Shown here piece by piece: positions 59,951-64,000 of a stretch of DNA of 64,000 nt. The notes beneath the pieces are model-generated. The model worked only from the letters and a program-made list of their open reading frames with translations. It was not told the origin of the DNA and did no database searches. The DNA is taken from assembly GCF_004664715.2 (NCBI RefSeq), contig NC_051070.1, positions 39,458,456 through 39,522,455 on the forward strand. Reading direction: 5' to 3'. This DNA comes from Peromyscus leucopus. Taxonomy: Eukaryota; Chordata; Mammalia; Rodentia; Cricetidae. A program made the position numbers and the translations under genes. Position 1 is the first letter of the stretch. The number at the start of each line of letters is the position of its first letter.

Positions 59951-61100
59951 GTGTACCTCTCTTCTTTGGGGTTTACTGCTGTGGCATTATCTATTGCCTG
60001 TCTTTTTGAGGGTGTATCTGACTTCTTAGGTTTTAATTTTCCTTCTAGTGCTTTCTGTAGGGCTGGGTTTGTGAATAAGTATTGTTTAAATCTGGCTTTG
60101 TCTTGGAATGTCTTGTTCACTTCATCTATGATGATTGAAATTTTTGATGGGTACAATAGTCTAGGCTGGCATCCTTGGTCTCTTAGTATCTGCATTACAT
60201 CTGTCCATGTCCTTCTGGCTTTCAAAGTCTCCATTGAGAAATTGGGTGTTATTCTGATAGGTTTGCTTTTATAAGTCACTTGACCTTTTTCCTTTGCTGC
60301 TCTTAATATTCTTTCTTTATTCTGTACATTTAGTTGTTTAATTATTATGTGGCAAGGGGACTTTTTTGGGGGTCTAGTCTGTTTGGTGTTCTACAGACTT
60401 CTTGTATCTTCATAGGCATTTCCTTCTTTTCGTTGGGAAAGTTTTCTTCTATGATCTTGTTGAATATATTTTCTGTGCCTTTGAGTTGGTATTCTTCTCC
60501 TTCTTCTATCCCTATTATTCGTAGGTTTGGTCTTTTCATGGTGTCCCAAATTTTTTGGACATTTTGGGTCATAACATTGTTGGCTTTAGTGTTTTCTTTG
60601 ACTGATAAATATATTTCCTCTACTGTATCTTCAGTGACGGAGATCCTCTCTTCCATCTCTTTCATTCTGTTGGTTATACTTGCATCAGAAGTTCCCGTTC
60701 GTTTACTCAGATTTTCTATTTCCAGCGTTCCCTCTGTTTGTGTCTTCTTCATTTTTTTTCTATTTCCCTTGTCAGGTCTTGGGCTGTTTCCTTCATCTGT
60801 TTCATTGCTTTTTCATGATTTTCTGTCAGGGCTTTATTATTTTCTTCTGCTTTATTTGTCCTTTCCTCTAGTTTTTTTTTATAGCGTTCCCATTTTTTTG
60901 TTTGCCTTTTCCTCAATTTCATTTGTGATTCCTTCTATATAAGCCTTTACTCTCTTCATGATGTTATACATAAGGCTGGTTTCTTCTGCTTCTTCCATTT
61001 TTTGATGTTCAGGTTTAGCTGTTGGAGGAGGGCTAGGTTCTGGTGATGGTGTATTGCTCTTCATTTTGTTGTATATATTTCTGCCTTGATGTCTGCCCAT
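59920..61100 (-). pseudogene. L1 ORF1 pseudogene (RNA-binding protein)
   Basis: Pieces on the reverse strand: 60879-61100 (N-terminal, PSPEPSPPPTAKPEHQKMEE), a broken coiled-coil part, 60345-60752 (coiled-coil end and start of the RRM, with RRM-like RPNLRIIGIEEGEEYQLKG) and 59920-60279 (C-terminal domain, from KSKPIRITPNFSMETLKARR). ORF1p forms trimers and coats L1 RNA. Frame breaks make it non-functional. Confidence 0.9.
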
Positions 61101-61181
61101 CTCCTTGTGGATTCGTTCTTGGTCTTATCAGCGCACTTGGTCCAGATAGAGCTGACAGATTCAGGCAGCCTCTCTCTATAT

Positions 61182-61667
61182 TCCAGATGGGAGGTCTGGG
61201 GCAGGATGGGAGCTGGGGGCCAGTCTCTAAGTCTCAGGAAGTGGCTTGGGTCTCAGGCAGATGGGCATGTGGGCAGGGCATGGAGATTGCAGGGTCTGCC
61301 GGGGGTCTTGGAGAAAGGGAGCCTTCCTGGTAGGGGTAGGGAGGATTCTGCCCACTGGCCAGAACCTAGGGCCAAGTTGGGCAGGTCTTTCCCGGAATGG
61401 CTGGGACCCAGGGATAGGATCTAGGCTGAGCCCAGGCACTCACCTCTTGTCCAGATGGAAGGTCCGGGGCAGGATGGGAACTGAGGGCTGGTCTCTCAGT
61501 CTCAGAAAGTGGCTGGTGTCTCAGGCAGATGCGAGTGGGGGCAGGGCGTGGAGATTTCATGGTCTGCAGGGGGTCTTGGAGAAGGAGAGCCTTCCAGGTG
61601 GGGGTGGAGAAGATGCTACCCGCTGGCCAGAACCTCTTGTCCAGATGGGAGGTCCAGGGCAGGATCC
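61182..61667 (-). repeat. L1 5' UTR tandem monomers
   Basis: Units start at 61182, 61451 and 61641, each with CCAGATGG..AGGTC..GGGGCAGGATGG (last one partial). Unit 1 is 269 bp. Unit 2 is 190 bp and lacks about 79 bp (the part like 61371-61446). Such monomers act as promoters in mouse-type L1. This is also the most GC-rich block of the window. Confidence 0.88.
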
Positions 61668-61679
61668 AAATCACCTTTA

Positions 61680-62214
61680 AAATAGCACAGGACTTGAGCA
61701 GACATTATCCAAAGAATGTACAGTGATCAGAAGTGATATGAAATTTCATTATATCATTAACAATAAAAAAACAATGAATTTGGAAGGGAGCATGATGTGG
61801 TGATATATAGTTGTAGTTGCAATAGGAAAAGGCAGTTAGGTTAGGTATAACCATATTTCATGGTACAAATGTATGATAGTTTAAAAGTAAATAAATATTT
61901 TTAAAAATTAATAATCTCAAATGGAATCCATAATGAGATGTCATCTTGTACTTCTTTGGAAAATAACTGACCAAAACAGAATATAGAAACTCCCTCTATA
62001 CAAGAAAAAAGAAGTGACATATGATCCAGCAATCCATGTCCTAGGATTTAAATTAAATTATTAAAAGTAAGATGATAAAGATATATTTATGTATATACAT
62101 ATTTATTATTCATCCCAACATTATTCACAGTACCCATAAATTAAAATCAGCTTAAATATTTACCAAAACCTTAACAGTCCAAGAAAATATAATATATAAG
62201 ACTTTATTCAGCCT
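61680..62214 (+). repeat. Old L1 ORF2/3' end, forward strand, second section
   Basis: GTGACATATGATCCAGCAAT and ATTATTCACAGTACCCATAA are ordered wording from the end of forward L1 ORF2, continuing the segment broken at 55182. A small L1 then interrupts it. Confidence 0.55.
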
Positions 62215-62221
62215 TCAAAAA

Positions 62222-62514
62222 AGGCATCCTGCATAAGCCCCAGGTTTCAAACAGCCAACTCATTCACTGAGCACAGGACCTGATCCCACTGCCTGGATGC
62301 CTCCCAAACAGCCTGGGAGGAGGGGACTGGACCTGCCTGGACTGAGTCTACCAGGTTGATCTCAGTCCTCGGGGGAGGCTTTGCCCTGGAAAAGGTGGAA
62401 ATGTGGGGTGTGATGGGGGGAAGGGGAGGGGGCGGGAGGGGGGAGAAGAAGGGAATCCGTGGCTGATATGTAGAACTGAGTGGTATTGTAAAATAAAATT
62501 AAAAAAAAAAAAAA
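62222..62514 (+). mobile_element. Small twin-primed L1 3' end
   Basis: GCATCCTG flanks it (62224-62231 and 62515-62522). The first ~90 bp (CATAAGCCCCAGGTTTCAAA to CTCCCAAACAG) run in reverse L1 3' UTR orientation. From about 62310 the 3' UTR runs forward and ends in A14. Same L1 lineage as the 41.7 and 55.2 kb copies. Confidence 0.82.
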
Positions 62515-62559
62515 GCATCCTGTCATTAAATCTCAAATCTAAAATAAAATAAATAACCC

Positions 62560-63800
62560 ATATATAGGTAGCTACTTCATGGTTCAACTTACAGGAAATA
62601 TCAATAAGAGTTAGATTTCAGAAACATAAATGCAGAACAATTTTTCTATGATAGATAGGAAGAAGAAAGTAGTTCAATAAGTATGTGGTTTCAATTCTCC
62701 AAGAGGAAATCATCCTCTCCATATATTAAACTTCATGGACAACAAGCACACATGTTCAACCCTATTGAGTTCATACTTTGTAAAACCCAAGAGGACTAAT
62801 TTTAGAATATGCATTTCTTGAAACATTAAATTGTAGCATCCCCTTGACAGTAAGAAACAGAAATCTGTCTCTATTTGACAATTACCAGCATGGAAAGATA
62901 TGCATAAAGGTGCAAGTGCCATTCATATATTGATAGCAAACAACAGTTGTCTAATAGAACTTGAGACCCACTTTGCAGCAGGGAAATCATGATTGGTGCT
63001 GGAAGCTGAGCCAGTTCCTAGGTCTAGTGAAGTCATGATCTACTACTCAAAAAGAACAACTGCTTCCACTTTGCTAGGGCAGCATAATTCCTTAGTCCAT
63101 TATAAACCTCATTCTTACATTCTGAGTGTAACTATCACCATCCTCATCAAAGAGGCTTCCCTTTACAGCAAAATGAAGACTATCACAGAAATCCCAAATG
63201 GACACCATGTAGAGGTCAGTTAATCATGGAAAGCTCAGTACCCAAAGACCCGTTTACATTTTATCTCCTACATCTATGGCTTAGTTAACACAGAAAGAAG
63301 AGGGATCAGAAAGAGTTTAAGAACCAAAATACCAGAAACTCTGCTGTGCAATAGTCTGTTCTGGAAAGGGCTGTATAAATAAGACCAGAACAATAGCAAT
63401 ATCAATAGATGTGTTAACATGAAAGGGAAAAAAAATTCACAAAGTCCCACTCTTAGACAAGGAAATGAAGACAACTATTGACTTCTTTAAAAGGAGGATT
63501 TGCATCCCAAGGATGAACCTACTGATTTGTTGTCCAAGATAGCATGGTCAGTTTTGAAACCATATACACACAAACAAGAAGAATAGATTCATGATGATGC
63601 ATTTCTTTATATTTCTGTGCATACATATACCTATGTAGCAAATATAATCAAACAAAAAAGAAGCTATCAATTTATGAGCCAGGGGAAGGGCATGAGAGAG
63701 GAAGTAAGAAGGGAGGGGTTGGAGGGAAGGAGAGTGAGAAGTGTTATAAATCTATTTAATTTAAAAACATTTAGAAAAGGAAAAGTACATAAAAATATAA
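62560..63800 (+). repeat. Old L1 (Lx-like) 3' UTR, forward strand
   Basis: Wording such as AATAAGACCAGAACAATAGC, GCATGGTCAGTTTTGAAACC, CATATACACACAAACAAG and a purine-rich end (63675-63740) parallels the element at 19035-20150. It completes the old L1 interrupted at 55182 and 62214. Confidence 0.6.
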
Positions 63801-64000
63801 GGAAAATTTGAATACTTAATGAAAAAATCCATTATAGGATGTGAGATTAATGAAATTGATACCTGTTTTTGTTATTTAAATGAAAACAGTTTAAGAACAT
63901 ATTTTTAGATGACATTTTTAGGAGAACATGAAGTTATTTACTTCAGACTGAAAATGCTGTATTGGAATTTCATGCAGTAGAGGAAAAGCGTTAATTATTT
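63801..64000. other. Unassigned AT-rich DNA at the window end
   Basis: Nothing recognised. Confidence 0.5.

Larger units (their letters stand above)
55194..61667 (-). mobile_element. Near full-length L1 (about 6.5 kb), reverse strand
   Basis: The 3' UTR is at left (55230-56200, with C-rich tract), then ORF2 (56207-59950), ORF1 (59920-61100) and a 5' UTR with tandem monomers at right (61182-61667). AAATCATCTTT (55180-55190) and AAATCACCTTT (61668-61678) look like a target duplication with one change. It inserted into an older forward L1. Both ORFs are broken, so it is no longer active. Confidence 0.92.

Noticed and set aside
59912..60942. Forward open frames of 120 and 202 codons
   Set aside because: They are antisense shadows of L1 ORF1 with hydrophobic low-complexity content.

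Overview
This window is AT-rich, gene-poor nuclear DNA of a mouse-like (muroid) rodent. B1, B2, B3 and B4 SINEs, rodent-type LINE-1 copies with a C/T-rich reverse-strand 3' UTR, and class II (ERVK-type) LTRs of the mys/MYSERV kind together point to a cricetid (hamster, vole or deer-mouse group). The species cannot be fixed from the sequence alone. I found no convincing host exon, tRNA, rRNA or CRISPR array. Almost all protein-coding sequence is transposon-derived and broken.

Layout. (1) 1370-9824: a complete two-LTR, env-less class II endogenous retrovirus (ERV1). It has a tRNA-Lys-type primer site, gag, pro, RT/RNase H, integrase, a 2.66 kb non-coding 3' region, a polypurine tract and a perfect 6-bp target duplication. 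Its LTRs differ by only 4 substitutions plus 2 indels, yet the reading frames are interrupted at several points. (2) 10.6-13.5 kb: a reverse-strand L1 split by an LTR, then a B1 with a GGT/GGC expansion. (3) 14-30 kb: mostly old L1 remnants, SINEs, microsatellites and unassigned DNA, plus a twin-primed (inverted) L1 at 26.5-27.7 kb. (4) 30.8-34.6 kb: an old forward L1 split by two LTRs of different families. (5) 36.5-38.2 kb: two solo LTRs, one with a perfect 6-bp duplication. (6) 41.5-46.0 kb: a 4.1 kb 5'-truncated L1 flanked by a 137-bp direct repeat, far longer than a normal L1 target duplication. (7) 47.0-49.8 kb: ERV2, an internally deleted relative of ERV1. It has R-U5-body-U3-R-poly(A) structure and short flanking duplications, the signature of an LTR-element RNA copied by the L1 machinery. 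(8) 51.3-54.2 kb: further LTR remnants. (9) 54.6-63.8 kb: an old forward L1 interrupted by a near full-length reverse L1 (5' UTR monomers, ORF1 and ORF2, all broken) and by a small inverted L1.

How the parts relate: the L1 copies supply the retrotransposition machinery whose marks (target duplications, poly(A) tails, inversions) are seen on the B1, B2, L1 and ERV2 insertions. The LTR elements form at least two interrelated groups. One group carries B1-derived modules in its U3 (ERV1 and the LTR at 31959). The other shares a conserved R-region motif (ERV2 and the LTRs at 31544, 37793 and 46390). Family names come from recalled consensus features and were not checked against a database.
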